Assembly (NCBI GenBank): GCA_900543525.1
Contig: UQRS01000012.1
Span: 1-35,033 of the forward strand
DNA: 35,033 bases
DNA from: an uncultured Oscillospiraceae bacterium
GTDB taxonomy: Bacteria; Bacillota; Clostridia; Oscillospirales; Acutalibacteraceae
Reading direction: 5' to 3'
The position numbers and the translations under genes were made by a program. The notes below the pieces were generated by a model, which saw nothing but the letters and a program-made list of their open reading frames with translations, made no database searches and was not told the DNA's origin. Of this stretch, positions 1 through 15,300 are shown one piece after another. Numbering within the stretch: the stretch's first letter is position 1; every line of letters starts with the position of its first letter.

Positions 1-154
1 TGCCTAATAATGGACACCTATGCCTCATTTGTTAAATTCAATTTCTGAATTGCATTATATAGCAGAGGGGTGTAAATGTCAAGAATTATTTTAATTCACA
101 GGTTTTGGAAAGCGCTCCGCCTTCCATAAAAATAAGAAGGAGTGATTTAAGCCT

Positions 155-3100
155 ATGGCAACAAAGGTCAACGTCAAGCCTGTCCGTCTTGGCAAAAACG
201 AACGCATGAGCTTTTCGAAGATCAATGAGGTTTTGGACATGCCCAACCTGATTGAGATTCAGAAGGATTCCTATGCGTGGTTTTTGAATGAGGGGCTGAA
301 AGAGGTTTTCCGCGACTCTTCGGCTGTGACCGATTATTCGGGAAATCTGGTGCTCGATTTCATCGACTACCGCCTGGACGACAAGCCCAAATACTCGGTG
401 ATCGAGTGTAAGGAGAGGGACACCACCTATGCTGCGCCGCTCCGTGTCAAGGCCCGCCTTTTGAATAAGGAGACGGGCGAGATCAAGGAGAGCGAAGTGT
501 TCATGGGCGATTTCCCGCTGATGACCGACTCCGGAACCTTTGTCATCAACGGAGCCGAGCGTGTCATCGTCTCCCAGCTGGTTCGTTCGCCCGGCGTCTA
601 CTATGATTTCGAGACGGACAAGACCGGCAAGCAGCTCTTCAGCGCGACCGTGATCCCCAACCGCGGCGCCTGGCTCGAGTATGAGACCGATGCCAACGAC
701 ATTCTCTATGTCCGGATCGATAAAAATCGCAAGTTGCCGCTTACCTCCTTCATCCGCGCACTTGGCGTTGCCACCAACGAGCAGATCAAGGATCTTTTCG
801 GTGAGGATGAGCGCCTGCTCGCCACGCTGGAGAAGGACGTCACCACCGACGTGGAGGACGCCCTGCACGAGGTGTACAAGAAGCTCCGCCCGGGTGAACC
901 CTTTACGGTCGACGGGGCGCAGACCCATCTGGACAATCTCTTTTTCGACGCGCGCCGGTACGACCTGTCGAAGGTCGGCCGCTATAAATACAATAAGAAG
1001 CTGGCGCTCGGCGCCCGCATCGTCGGCAAAACCCTCTCCCGTCCGGTGGCCGACCCGCTGACCGGCGAGCTGCTGGCCGACGCCGGCGAGCTTCTCGACC
1101 GGGAGAAGGCCGCTCTGCTCGAGGGTAAGGGCGTTCTGGCCGTTTACCTCGACGTGACCGACAACGAGGGCAACAAGAGCGAGGTCAAGGTGCTCTCCAA
1201 CGGCATGGTGGACATCAACAATTTCGTTGAGAAGAAGTTCACGCCCGACGAGGTGAAGGAGAAGGTCAGCTTCTCCGTCCTGCGCGAGCTGATTGAGTCG
1301 GCGGAGGATGAGGACGCCCTGCATGAGGCAGTACTGCAGAATCTCGACCGCCTGATTCCCAAACACATTACGCTGGACGACATTTTCGCGTCGGTCAGCT
1401 ATATCATCGGACTGAGCCATGATCTCGGTACGACCGACGATATCGACCATCTCGGCAACCGGCGTATCCGCTCGGTGGGCGAGCTGCTGCAGAATCAGTT
1501 CCGCATCGGCTTCTCCCGCATGGAGCGCGTCATTCGGGAGAAGATGACCCTCCAGGCGCAGGATACCGACATCGTAACCCCTCAGACGCTGATCAACATC
1601 CGTCCGGTTGTTGCCGCGATCAAGGAGTTTTTCGGTTCCTCGCCGCTGTCCCAGTTCATGGATCAGACCAACCCCCTCTCCGAGCTGACCCATAAGCGCC
1701 GTCTGTCGGCGCTCGGTCCCGGCGGTCTCTCGCGTGACCGCGCCGGATTCGAGGTGCGCGACGTGCACTACAGCCACTACGGCCGCATGTGCCCGATTGA
1801 GACGCCGGAAGGCCCGAACATCGGCCTGATCTCCTATCTTGCGACCTATGCGCGGATCAACGAGTACGGCTTTATCGAGGCCCCCTTCCGCAAGGTGGAT
1901 AAAAAGACCGGCGTTGTGCTGGATGAAGTGGAATACATGACCGCCGATGTGGAGGATGAGTATATCGTCGCCCAGGCCAACGAGCCTCTGGACGAGGAGG
2001 GGCGTTTCGCCAGACCGAAGGTCAACGCCCGCTACCGCGACGAGTTTTTGGAGATTGAGCCGTCTCAGGTAGATTACATGGACGTCTCGCCCAAGATGGT
2101 GGTTTCGGTCGCAACGGCCATGATCCCCTTCCTGGAAAACGACGATACCAACCGCGCCCTGATGGGCTCGAACATGCAGAAGCAGGCGGTGCCGCTTCTG
2201 AAAACCGAAAATCCGATCGTCGGCACGGGTATGGAATACAAGGCCGCCGTCGACTCGGGTGTTACGGTGGTTTCCAAGCACGCCGGTAAGGTTACCTACG
2301 TCTCGGCCGATCGGATCAAGATTCAGACTCCCTCGGGCGAGCTGGATGAGTATGAGCTGATCAAATTCCTGCGCTCCAACCATACCACCTGCATCAACCA
2401 GCGCCCGATCGTCAAGGTCGGCCAGCTGGTGGAGGAGCATGAGGTTATCGCCGACGGCCCGGCAACCAGCAACGGTGAAATCTCCCTCGGCAAGAATGCC
2501 CTGATCGGCTTCATGACCTGGGAAGGCTATAACTACGAGGACGCCGTCCTCATCAACGAAAAGCTGGTGCGGGAGGATGTCTACACCTCCATTCATATTG
2601 AAGAGTATGAGATGGAATCCCGCGACACCAAGCTCGGGCCGGAGGAGATCACCCGCGATATTCCCAACGTGGGTGAGGACGCGCTCAAGGATCTTGACGA
2701 GCGGGGCATCATCCGGGTCGGCGCCGAGGTGCGTGCCGGTGATATTCTGGTCGGTAAGGTCACCCCGAAGGGGGAGACCGAGCTGACCGCCGAGGAGCGG
2801 CTGCTTCGCGCCATCTTCGGTGAAAAGGCGCGGGAGGTTCGCGACACCTCCCTTCGTGTGCCGCACGGCGAGTACGGCACCATCATCGACGTCAAGGTCT
2901 TCACGAGGGAGAATTCCTCCGAGCTGAATCCCGGCGTCAACATGGTCGTTCGCTGCTACATCGCACAGAAGCGCAAAATCTCTGTCGGAGATAAGATGGC
3001 CGGCCGCCACGGAAACAAGGGTGTTGTCTCCCGCATTCTGCCGAGTGAGGATATGCCCTTCCTGCCCGACGGTACGCCGCTGGATATCGTGCTCAACCCG

Positions 3101-3883
3101 TTGGGCGTTCCCTCCCGTATGAACATCGGCCAGGTGCTGGAGGTTCATCTCGGCATGGCGGCCAAGGCGCTCGGCTGGAAGATCTGCACGCCGGTCTTTG
3201 ACGGCGCGCACGAGTCGGACATCCGCGAGTGCCTGAAGGAAGCCGGCCTGCGTGAGGATGGCAAGACCATTCTCTATGACGGCCGCACGGGCGAGGCGTT
3301 TGACAACCCCGTCACGGTCGGTTATATGTATTACCTCAAGCTGCATCATCTGGTTGACGATAAAATCCATGCCCGTTCGACCGGCCCCTACTCTCTGGTC
3401 ACGCAGCAGCCGCTCGGCGGTAAGGCGCAGTTCGGCGGCCAGCGTTTCGGTGAGATGGAGGTTTGGGCGCTCGAAGCTTACGGCGCCGCTTACACCCTGC
3501 AGGAAATCCTCACGGTCAAGTCGGACGATGTGGTCGGCCGTGTCAAGACTTACGAGGCCATCGTCAAAGGGCAGAACGTGCCCAAGCCCGGCGTTCCGGA
3601 GTCGTTCAAGGTTCTGATCAAGGAGCTGCAGTCTCTCGGCCTCGACATCAAGGTGCTGGATAAGGATAAGAATGAGATTGACCTCAAGCAGCATTTCGAC
3701 GAGGACGACGACATCGGCCTTGTCCCCGCCCCGGCGGAGGAGACGCTGTCCGAGCCGACGGTTGCCGACAACCTCGAGGGCTACAGCCTGGAGAATGAGA
3801 ATGGCGACGCCATTTTTGAGGAGAACGAAGAAGAGGTATTCGAGGACGCTTTTGACGACGCGGCCGACGCCGACATGGAATAG
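155..3883 (+). CDS. rpoB: DNA-directed RNA polymerase subunit beta
   Basis: The 1242-residue beta subunit forms one side of the RNA polymerase active cleft and carries the rifampicin pocket. The rifampicin cluster is intact around residues 498-518, with Q500, D503, H513, R516 and S518 all of the sensitive type. The GDKMAGRHGNKG active-site segment lies at 945-956. The C-terminus is an acidic tail typical of Firmicutes RpoB. The ATG has a good AAGGAGTG ribosome site at 137-144. The 154 bases before it hold only a weak promoter-like pair (TTGTTA at 29, CATTAT at 53) and a small inverted repeat (AATTCA/TGAATT, 35-51). Transcription therefore probably enters from an upstream rplL-type operon outside the window, which is inference. 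rpoC follows after 15 bases. The assignment is certain. Confidence 0.99.
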   Translation: MATKVNVKPVRLGKNERMSFSKINEVLDMPNLIEIQKDSYAWFLNEGLKEVFRDSSAVTDYSGNLVLDFIDYRLDDKPKYSVIECKERDTTYAAPLRVKARLLNKETGEIKESEVFMGDFPLMTDSGTFVINGAERVIVSQLVRSPGVYYDFETDKTGKQLFSATVIPNRGAWLEYETDANDILYVRIDKNRKLPLTSFIRALGVATNEQIKDLFGEDERLLATLEKDVTTDVEDALHEVYKKLRPGEPFTVDGAQTHLDNLFFDARRYDLSKVGRYKYNKKLALGARIVGKTLSRPVADPLTGELLADAGELLDREKAALLEGKGVLAVYLDVTDNEGNKSEVKVLSNGMVDINNFVEKKFTPDEVKEKVSFSVLRELIESAEDEDALHEAVLQNLDRLIPKHITLDDIFASVSYIIGLSHDLGTTDDIDHLGNRRIRSVGELLQNQFRIGFSRMERVIREKMTLQAQDTDIVTPQTLINIRPVVAAIKEFFGSSPLSQFMDQTNPLSELTHKRRLSALGPGGLSRDRAGFEVRDVHYSHYGRMCPIETPEGPNIGLISYLATYARINEYGFIEAPFRKVDKKTGVVLDEVEYMTADVEDEYIVAQANEPLDEEGRFARPKVNARYRDEFLEIEPSQVDYMDVSPKMVVSVATAMIPFLENDDTNRALMGSNMQKQAVPLLKTENPIVGTGMEYKAAVDSGVTVVSKHAGKVTYVSADRIKIQTPSGELDEYELIKFLRSNHTTCINQRPIVKVGQLVEEHEVIADGPATSNGEISLGKNALIGFMTWEGYNYEDAVLINEKLVREDVYTSIHIEEYEMESRDTKLGPEEITRDIPNVGEDALKDLDERGIIRVGAEVRAGDILVGKVTPKGETELTAEERLLRAIFGEKAREVRDTSLRVPHGEYGTIIDVKVFTRENSSELNPGVNMVVRCYIAQKRKISVGDKMAGRHGNKGVVSRILPSEDMPFLPDGTPLDIVLNPLGVPSRMNIGQVLEVHLGMAAKALGWKICTPVFDGAHESDIRECLKEAGLREDGKTILYDGRTGEAFDNPVTVGYMYYLKLHHLVDDKIHARSTGPYSLVTQQPLGGKAQFGGQRFGEMEVWALEAYGAAYTLQEILTVKSDDVVGRVKTYEAIVKGQNVPKPGVPESFKVLIKELQSLGLDIKVLDKDKNEIDLKQHFDEDDDIGLVPAPAEETLSEPTVADNLEGYSLENENGDAIFEENEEEVFEDAFDDAADADME

Positions 3884-3898
3884 GGAGGTATCATCTGA

Positions 3899-7483
<3,585 letters not shown>

Positions 7484-7601
7484 ACGCTGAATTTCGGGCG
7501 GAGACATCCGCCTGACCCGGGCACCCGGGGTGAAAAGCTTTGCCTTTTTGCCCCGAGCGCCCGCAAAATCGCACAAATCGGGTAAAAATTAAAAATATCG
7601 C

Positions 7602-7631
7602 TTGACAAATTCATAGATTTGGTGATAAAAT
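7602..7631 (+). promoter_or_regulatory. Sigma-A-type promoter of the rpsL operon
   Basis: A perfect -35 TTGACA (7602-7607) is followed after 18 bases by TAAAAT (7626-7631). The surrounding DNA is AT-rich, unlike the flanking genes. Transcription would start near 7638 and run about 60 bases to the rpsL start. This suggests that rpsL-rpsG-fusA-tuf can be expressed independently of rpoBC. Confidence 0.75.
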
Positions 7632-7700
7632 TTATAATTGCATGGAATAGTGTTTCTTGCTGTTCTCTGCAGTTATTTTTTTATGCGAGGAGGTGTAAGT

Positions 7701-8123
7701 TTGCCAACCTTTAATCAGTTAGTACGGAGCGGCCGCGAGACCATCGAGAAGAAGGCCAAGGCGCCTGCGCTCAACAAGGGCTACAACTCTCAGAAGCGTA
7801 AGCTGACCGACAATGATTCTCCGCAGAAGCGGGGTGTCTGCACCGCGGTTAAGACCATGAACCCGAAGAAGCCGAACTCTGCAATTCGGAAGGTCGCCAG
7901 GGTGCGTCTCTCGAACGGTATTGAGGTTACGTCCTACATTCCCGGTGTGGGCCACAATCTGCAGGAGCATAGCGTGGTTCTGATCCGTGGAGGAAGAGTT
8001 AAGGATCTCCCGGGTGTGCGTTATCACATCGTCCGCGGAACCCTCGACGCACAGGGCGTTGCCGGCCGGATGCAGGCCCGTTCCAAGTACGGCGCGAAAC
8101 GGCCGAAGGGCAGCGCCAAGTAA
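7701..8123 (+). CDS. rpsL: 30S ribosomal protein S12
   Basis: S12 sits at the decoding centre of the 30S subunit and affects translational accuracy. The 140-residue protein starts PTFNQLVR, has the PKKPNSAIRK loop and the GGRVKDLPGVRYH loop, and ends with a basic tail. The lysines of these two loops, where streptomycin-resistance changes are known in other bacteria, are the wild-type residues. The start chosen is TTG at 7701, because it gives the canonical N-terminus and has AGGAGG at 7688-7693 with 7-base spacing. The frame stays open upstream to 7638, but that extension would begin at about the transcription start. It is the first gene of the str-type operon with rpsG, fusA and tuf. Confidence 0.98.
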   Translation: MPTFNQLVRSGRETIEKKAKAPALNKGYNSQKRKLTDNDSPQKRGVCTAVKTMNPKKPNSAIRKVARVRLSNGIEVTSYIPGVGHNLQEHSVVLIRGGRVKDLPGVRYHIVRGTLDAQGVAGRMQARSKYGAKRPKGSAK

Positions 8124-8125
8124 CC

Positions 8126-8140
8126 GGTGTATTTTACACC
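8126..8140 (+). promoter_or_regulatory. Small hairpin in the rpsL-rpsG gap
   Basis: GGTGTA-TTT-TACACC is a perfect 6-bp stem starting three bases after the rpsL stop. The rpsL-rpsG gap is 155 bases, long for an otherwise tight operon. In E. coli the corresponding gap binds S7 and mediates feedback repression. Whether this gap does the same is inference; no S7-site consensus was recognised. The hairpin lacks a U-tract and is not a terminator. Confidence 0.35.
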
Positions 8141-8278
8141 AGCCTTTAACAGACGAATTCTCTGCTGCATGAATCCGTGCGGCGGCGTTACAATATATAT
8201 GTACGCCTCTGCCCGGTGCTAACGGGATTTGTCACTCGAGTACCTATGATATCATTCTATGTGAAGGAGGGAAGTACA

Positions 8279-8749
8279 GTGCCGAGAAGAGGTTTTATCG
8301 CAAAGCGGGACGTTTTGCCGGATCCGCTTTACAATTCCAAGCTGGTTACCCGTCTGATCAACAATATCATGCTGGACGGTAAGAAGGGCGTTGCTCAGAA
8401 GATCGTTTACGGCGCATTTGACATTATTGGTGAGAAGACCGGGAAAGAGCCGCTGGAGGTTTTTGAACAGGCTATGGAGAATGTTATGCCCCAACTGGAG
8501 GTCAAGGCTGTCCGTAAGGGCGGCGCTACCTACCAGGTTCCGTTTGAGGTCCGCCCCGAGCGGAAGCAGACGCTGGGTCTCCGTTGGCTGACCGCTTACA
8601 GCCGCACCCGTTCCGAGAGAACGATGAAGGAGCGTCTGGCAGGCGAGATTCTGGATGCCGTCAACGAGCAGGGCGGTGCGTTCAAGAAACGTGAGGATAC
8701 CCACAAGATGGCCGAGGCCAACAAGGCTTTCGCCCATTACAGATGGTAA
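8279..8749 (+). CDS. rpsG: 30S ribosomal protein S7
   Basis: S7 is a primary 16S rRNA-binding protein of the 30S head, near the E site. The 156-residue product has exactly the usual bacterial length. It begins PRRGFIAKRDV, contains the GGATYQVPFEV hairpin segment, and ends AFAHYRW. The start is GTG at 8279, supported by AAGGAGG at 8264-8270; an in-frame extension to 8177 has no ribosome site and no similarity to the family. fusA follows 36 bases after the stop, as expected for the str operon. Confidence 0.98.
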   Translation: MPRRGFIAKRDVLPDPLYNSKLVTRLINNIMLDGKKGVAQKIVYGAFDIIGEKTGKEPLEVFEQAMENVMPQLEVKAVRKGGATYQVPFEVRPERKQTLGLRWLTAYSRTRSERTMKERLAGEILDAVNEQGGAFKKREDTHKMAEANKAFAHYRW

Positions 8750-8785
8750 TCTGCGCAGAATTTTCTATTTATTTAGGAGGACAAT

Positions 8786-10867
<2,082 letters not shown>

Positions 10868-10881
10868 TTTTTCTTAGAAAA

Positions 10882-10924
10882 TACTTGCTTTTTTTCCTGT
10901 AACTTGCTATTATATATGCAAGTA
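10882..10924 (+). promoter_or_regulatory. Repeat-bearing AT-rich fusA-tuf spacer, possible tuf promoter
   Basis: TACTTGC (10882-10888) and ACTTGC (10902-10907) are direct repeats. Both can pair with GCAAGTA (10918-10924), giving two mutually exclusive stems. A weak -35 TTGCTT (10885) and a -10 TATTAT (10908) lie 17 bases apart over the same bases. This could be an internal tuf promoter or an RNA processing/attenuation hairpin that raises tuf output relative to fusA. The spacing and repeats are visible; the role is inference. Confidence 0.4.
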
Positions 10925-10959
10925 CTCTGATTATTTATCATCATAAGGAGGAGTTTCAA

Positions 10960-12159
10960 ATGGCAAAGGCACATTTTGAACGTACCAAACCCCATGTAAA
11001 CATCGGTACCATCGGTCACGTTGACCATGGTAAGACCACTTTGACCGCTGCGATCACCCGTTACCTCGGCCTCAAGGGTCAGGCTGACTATGTCGATTAT
11101 GCCAACATCGATAAGGCGCCGGAAGAGCGGGAGCGCGGTATCACCATCAACACTGCGCACGTTGAGTATGAGACCGATACCCGTCACTATGCACACGTTG
11201 ACTGCCCCGGACATGCTGACTATGTCAAGAACATGATCACCGGTGCTGCGCAGATGGACGGCGCGATCCTGGTTATCGCTGCTACCGACGGCCCGATGGC
11301 GCAGACCAAGGAGCATCTGCTTCTGGCTCGTCAGGTTGGCGTTCCGTACATCGTTGTCTTCATGAACAAGTGCGATCAGGTTGATGACGAGGAGCTGCTC
11401 GAGCTGGTCGAGATGGAAATCCGTGAGACCCTCGACAAGTACGAGTTCCCCGGCGACGACACCCCGATCATCAAGGGTTCCGCTCTGAAGGCGCTGGAGT
11501 GCCCGGCAGACGTGAATGATCCTGCCTTCAAGCCCATCGCTGAGCTGATGGATGCTGTTGACACCTATATCCCGACCCCGGATCGTAAGGCTGACCTGCC
11601 TTTCATCATGCCGGTTGAGGATGTTTTCACCATCACCGGACGCGGCACCGTTGCCACTGGTAGAGTTGAGCGCGGCCAGCTGAAGACTGGTGAGGAAGTT
11701 GAGATCGTCGGTCTGGCTGAGAAGGCCAGCAAGACGGTTGTTACCGGTATCGAAATGTTCCGCAAGATCCTGGATTACGCTGAGGCCGGCGACAACATCG
11801 GCGCTCTGCTCCGCGGTATTCAGAGAAACGAGATCGAGCGTGGACAGGTTCTGGCGAAGCCGGGTTCGATCAATCCGCACACCAAATTCCATGGTCAGGT
11901 TTATGTCCTGAGCAAGGATGAGGGCGGCCGTCACACCCCGTTCTTCAACAACTATCGTCCTCAGTTCTATTTCCGTACCACCGACGTTACCGGCGTCATC
12001 ACTCTGCCCGAGGGCACCGAGATGTGCATGCCTGGCGATAACGTCGAGATGGACGTTGAGCTGATCACCCCGATCGCTATCGAGGAAGGCCTCCGCTTCG
12101 CTATCCGCGAGGGCGGCCGTACCGTTGGTTCGGGCGTTGTTACCAAGATCAACGGCTAA
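10960..12159 (+). CDS. tuf: Translation elongation factor Tu
   Basis: EF-Tu is the GTPase that delivers aminoacyl-tRNA to the ribosome. The 399-residue protein shows GHVDHGKTT at 19-27 (G1), RGITINTAHVEY (switch I), DCPGHADY (G3) and NKCD (G4), followed by the two beta-barrel domains with the conserved GRGTVATGRVERG stretch. The ATG has a strong AAGGAGGAG ribosome site at 10945-10953. It is the last gene of the operon, since a strong intrinsic terminator starts 21 bases after the stop. Only one tuf copy is present in the window. Confidence 0.99.
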   Translation: MAKAHFERTKPHVNIGTIGHVDHGKTTLTAAITRYLGLKGQADYVDYANIDKAPEERERGITINTAHVEYETDTRHYAHVDCPGHADYVKNMITGAAQMDGAILVIAATDGPMAQTKEHLLLARQVGVPYIVVFMNKCDQVDDEELLELVEMEIRETLDKYEFPGDDTPIIKGSALKALECPADVNDPAFKPIAELMDAVDTYIPTPDRKADLPFIMPVEDVFTITGRGTVATGRVERGQLKTGEEVEIVGLAEKASKTVVTGIEMFRKILDYAEAGDNIGALLRGIQRNEIERGQVLAKPGSINPHTKFHGQVYVLSKDEGGRHTPFFNNYRPQFYFRTTDVTGVITLPEGTEMCMPGDNVEMDVELITPIAIEEGLRFAIREGGRTVGSGVVTKING

Positions 12160-12180
12160 TCGAACACAAGATTTAAAAAA

Positions 12181-12209
12181 AGGCTTGCCAATTTTGGCAA
12201 GCCTTTTTT
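12181..12209 (+). terminator. Intrinsic terminator after tuf
   Basis: AGGCTTGCCAA (12181-12191) pairs perfectly with TTGGCAAGCCT (12194-12204) and is followed by six T residues. A run of seven A residues precedes it. This closes the rpsL-rpsG-fusA-tuf unit. Confidence 0.95.
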
Positions 12210-12244
12210 GTGTATTCTGCCTGTCCTCTTTTGCCGGAAATGCG

Positions 12245-12273
12245 TTGACCGCTTTTGTTTTATGTGATACAAT
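12245..12273 (+). promoter_or_regulatory. Sigma-A-type promoter of the CotH-dockerin gene
   Basis: TTGACC (12245-12250) and TACAAT (12268-12273) are separated by 17 bases, close to consensus. The expected start near 12280 leaves a leader of about 50 bases before the ATG at 12333. It also excludes the longer in-frame start at 12255, which would lie inside the promoter spacer. Confidence 0.8.
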
Positions 12274-12332
12274 ACAATGTACAAAGCAACGCTTTTTTAT
12301 ACATATTTTACAAAACGGATGGAGCTGTCACT

Positions 12333-15300
12333 ATGGAAAAAACTTTAAGAAAATTAACTGCGCTGACACTTTGTATCCTTTTGGCTCTCTCCTGCTGCCT
12401 GCCGGGATTTACGGCCGCCGCAGCAGAGGGGGAGGAGGCGGAGACGCCGACCTATACGGCGCCGACCAACCTGCCGGCCATGTATGTCAACCTGGAGAAC
12501 AATTTTCCGCAGGAAAATATTGATAAGGAAAATTGGGTGCCGGCCAACATCTCTCTGGTTGGGGCGGAAGGATATGACGACCTGATCGAAGTGGCCGGCA
12601 ATATGAAGGGCCGCGGAAACTACTCCTGGTCGGCGGAGAAAAAGCCGTACGGCTTGAAGTTCAATAAAAAGACCGATCTGCTCGGCCTGGGAAAGGCGAA
12701 AAAGTGGGTTTTGATCGCCAACTATTGGGATAAAACCATGCTGCGCAACTACATCACCCTGACGCTGGCGGCCGACATGGGCCTGAAATACACGACCGAG
12801 GTGCGGTTTATTGACCTCTATGTCAACGGGGTCTATCGCGGGAACTACCTCCTGACCGAGAAGGTGGAGATCGGCAAGGAGCGCGTGAATATTGACGATG
12901 AGAACGGCGGCGTCCTGTTCGAAATTGAGCAGGAGTACCGGCACAATTCCGAGTGCGACTATTGCCATCAGACACCCAGCGGCGTACATCTGACCTATAA
13001 AGAGCCGGAGTACGAAAGCGATGAAGAGGGCGAGATTTTCAACACCGCCTTCATCCAGAACATGATGAACACCATGAATCCGATTCTGGACACCATCGAC
13101 ACCTCGCTGTCGCAGGGGTATGACGCCTACTCCAAATATATCGACGTTCAGTCGTTCGTAGACTGGTACATTCTGAATGAGTTCACCAAAAACTACGATT
13201 CTCAGTTTGTCACAAGCTGCTACTGCTACTATGATCCGAAGGACGGCCTGCTGCACATGGGTCCCGCGTGGGACTATGATACCTGCTACGGGAATCAGTC
13301 GGGCGACGGCTACGGCGTACCGGAGGGATATCTGATCTCGACCGGGTCGCCCTGGTACCGCATGCTCATGTCGGATGAGAGCTTCCTGAAACTGGTGAAG
13401 GAGCGCTGGACCGAGCTGAAAGCGAACGGCACCATCTACAGCTGCATGCAGAATATTCTGAACGGCTCCAAGCTGATCGCAGCGTCGCAGGTGCTGAATA
13501 ACGAGGCCTGGCCGAATATGCTGCTGACCGACGGACCGCGCGGCGGCAAGCAGAACGTCTACTACACCTATAAGGAGGAGGTCGATTACCTCCGCAAGTT
13601 TGTTGCCATGCGTACCCTCTGGCTGGATGAGGAGTGGAACGTCTCGCCGGAGACTACGGCCAACAAGCTGGACAATATCAACATGATCGCCGGCGGCCTG
13701 CTGCTGGACAATTCCATGGCGATTGACGACAGCTATTTTACAAAGGCGTATGAGCTTTATACCAGCCTGTCGGATGAAGAAAAGGCGACGCTTTCGGATG
13801 AGATCAACCGTATGTTGGGCGATTATGAGGTATTTGCGGTTGAATCGGCGATCAAGAGTGCGGCGGCCATCACCTCCTACACCCAGAAAAGCATTGTAGA
13901 AAATGCCCGCCGCCTTTATGAATCCCTGTCGGAGGAGAAGAAGGCGCAGGTTACCAATTATGCGGATCTCCTCGCGGCGGAGGCGAAGCTGCTTGCTCTC
14001 GCGGCCGAGATGGGCATCGCCAACGTCTCGCAGAATGAGATTACCAGCCTGGTAGAAAAAGGTTCAGTCACAGCACCGACCGGATTTGGAGGAGAAGGGG
14101 TCGACAAGCTTTTTGACGGTCTGACCTCGACCAAATACTGCGTCGGATTCCAGAATTCTCTGACCATTGCGTGGGAGATGGCGCAGCCGGCGGCGGTCAG
14201 CGTGTACGCGCTGGCGACGGCCAACGACTCGCCCGAACGGACGCCCAAGGCCTGGAAGCTGGAGGGCTCCAACGACGGCGAAAGCTGGACGCTGGTTGAT
14301 CAGGTGGATGACGCCGCTATGCCGGAGACGTATTTTACCTATAAGGAATTTTTCGCCGACGCGCCGGCCGTCTATTCTCAATATCGCATGACGATTACGG
14401 CGACGGCGGGGCAGTCGGGTGTGATGCAGTTCTCGGAGCTGCTGGTCGGCGGTTCGGCGGATGAAGCGGTTGAGGCCGTGATTCGCGCGATCGACGCCAT
14501 CGGGCCGATCACCTCTCTGGAGCAGAAGGCGGCCGTTGCGGAGGCTCGTGCGGCTTACGACGCTTTGGATTCCGACAAAAAGGTTTTTGTCAACAACTAT
14601 GCCTCGCTGGTTGCGGCGGAGGTCGCTATCCTCAAGCTGGAGGGCGGCAGCGCGGCACTGAATGCGGTGATCGCACAGATTGACGCGCTCGGCGAGATCA
14701 CCTCGCTCGACAGCAGGGAGGCGGTCGGTGCCGCGCGTACAGCCTACGACGCCCTCACGGACGCCGAGAAAACGATGGTTACCAATTACGACGCACTGCT
14801 GGCAGCGGAGGAGGCCATCTCCACCCTGCAAAAGGACGCGGATGACAGGGCTGCCGCAGCGGCGGTGGACGCGCTGATCGACGCGATCGGAGAAGTGGTC
14901 TCCAAGGAGCAGGCGGAAGCGATTCAGGCGGCGCGTGCGGCCTATCGCGCCCTGACTCCTAAGCAGAAATTCTATGTGGAGAAGCTGGCGGTTCTGGTCG
15001 CGGCGGAAACTGCCCTGGGGCAGATCGACCTGCTCCCCAACGTGCTGGAGACGATTGGCTCGATCGGCGACCCTGTGACCCACCGCGACGGTCCTACCGT
15101 CCGCAAGGCGCGTGAGCTTTACGACGCCCTGCCGGAGGCTGACCGGGCTTCGGTGACCAATTATGCAGCGCTGACCGCGGCCGAAACCGCGCTGCAGGCA
15201 CTCTATGACGCTTTTGACGTGCAGGTTCGGTTCAACACCGAGCGGAGCACCTTCTCTACCACACCGTGGATGGATTTCGCCAAGCTGAGTGAGGCGCAGC

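Noticed and set aside
7497..7512. Terminator after rpoC
   Set aside because: The GGCGGA/TCCGCC hairpin has no U-tract, and the longer CGGGG/CCCCG pairing nearby also lacks one; termination cannot be supported.
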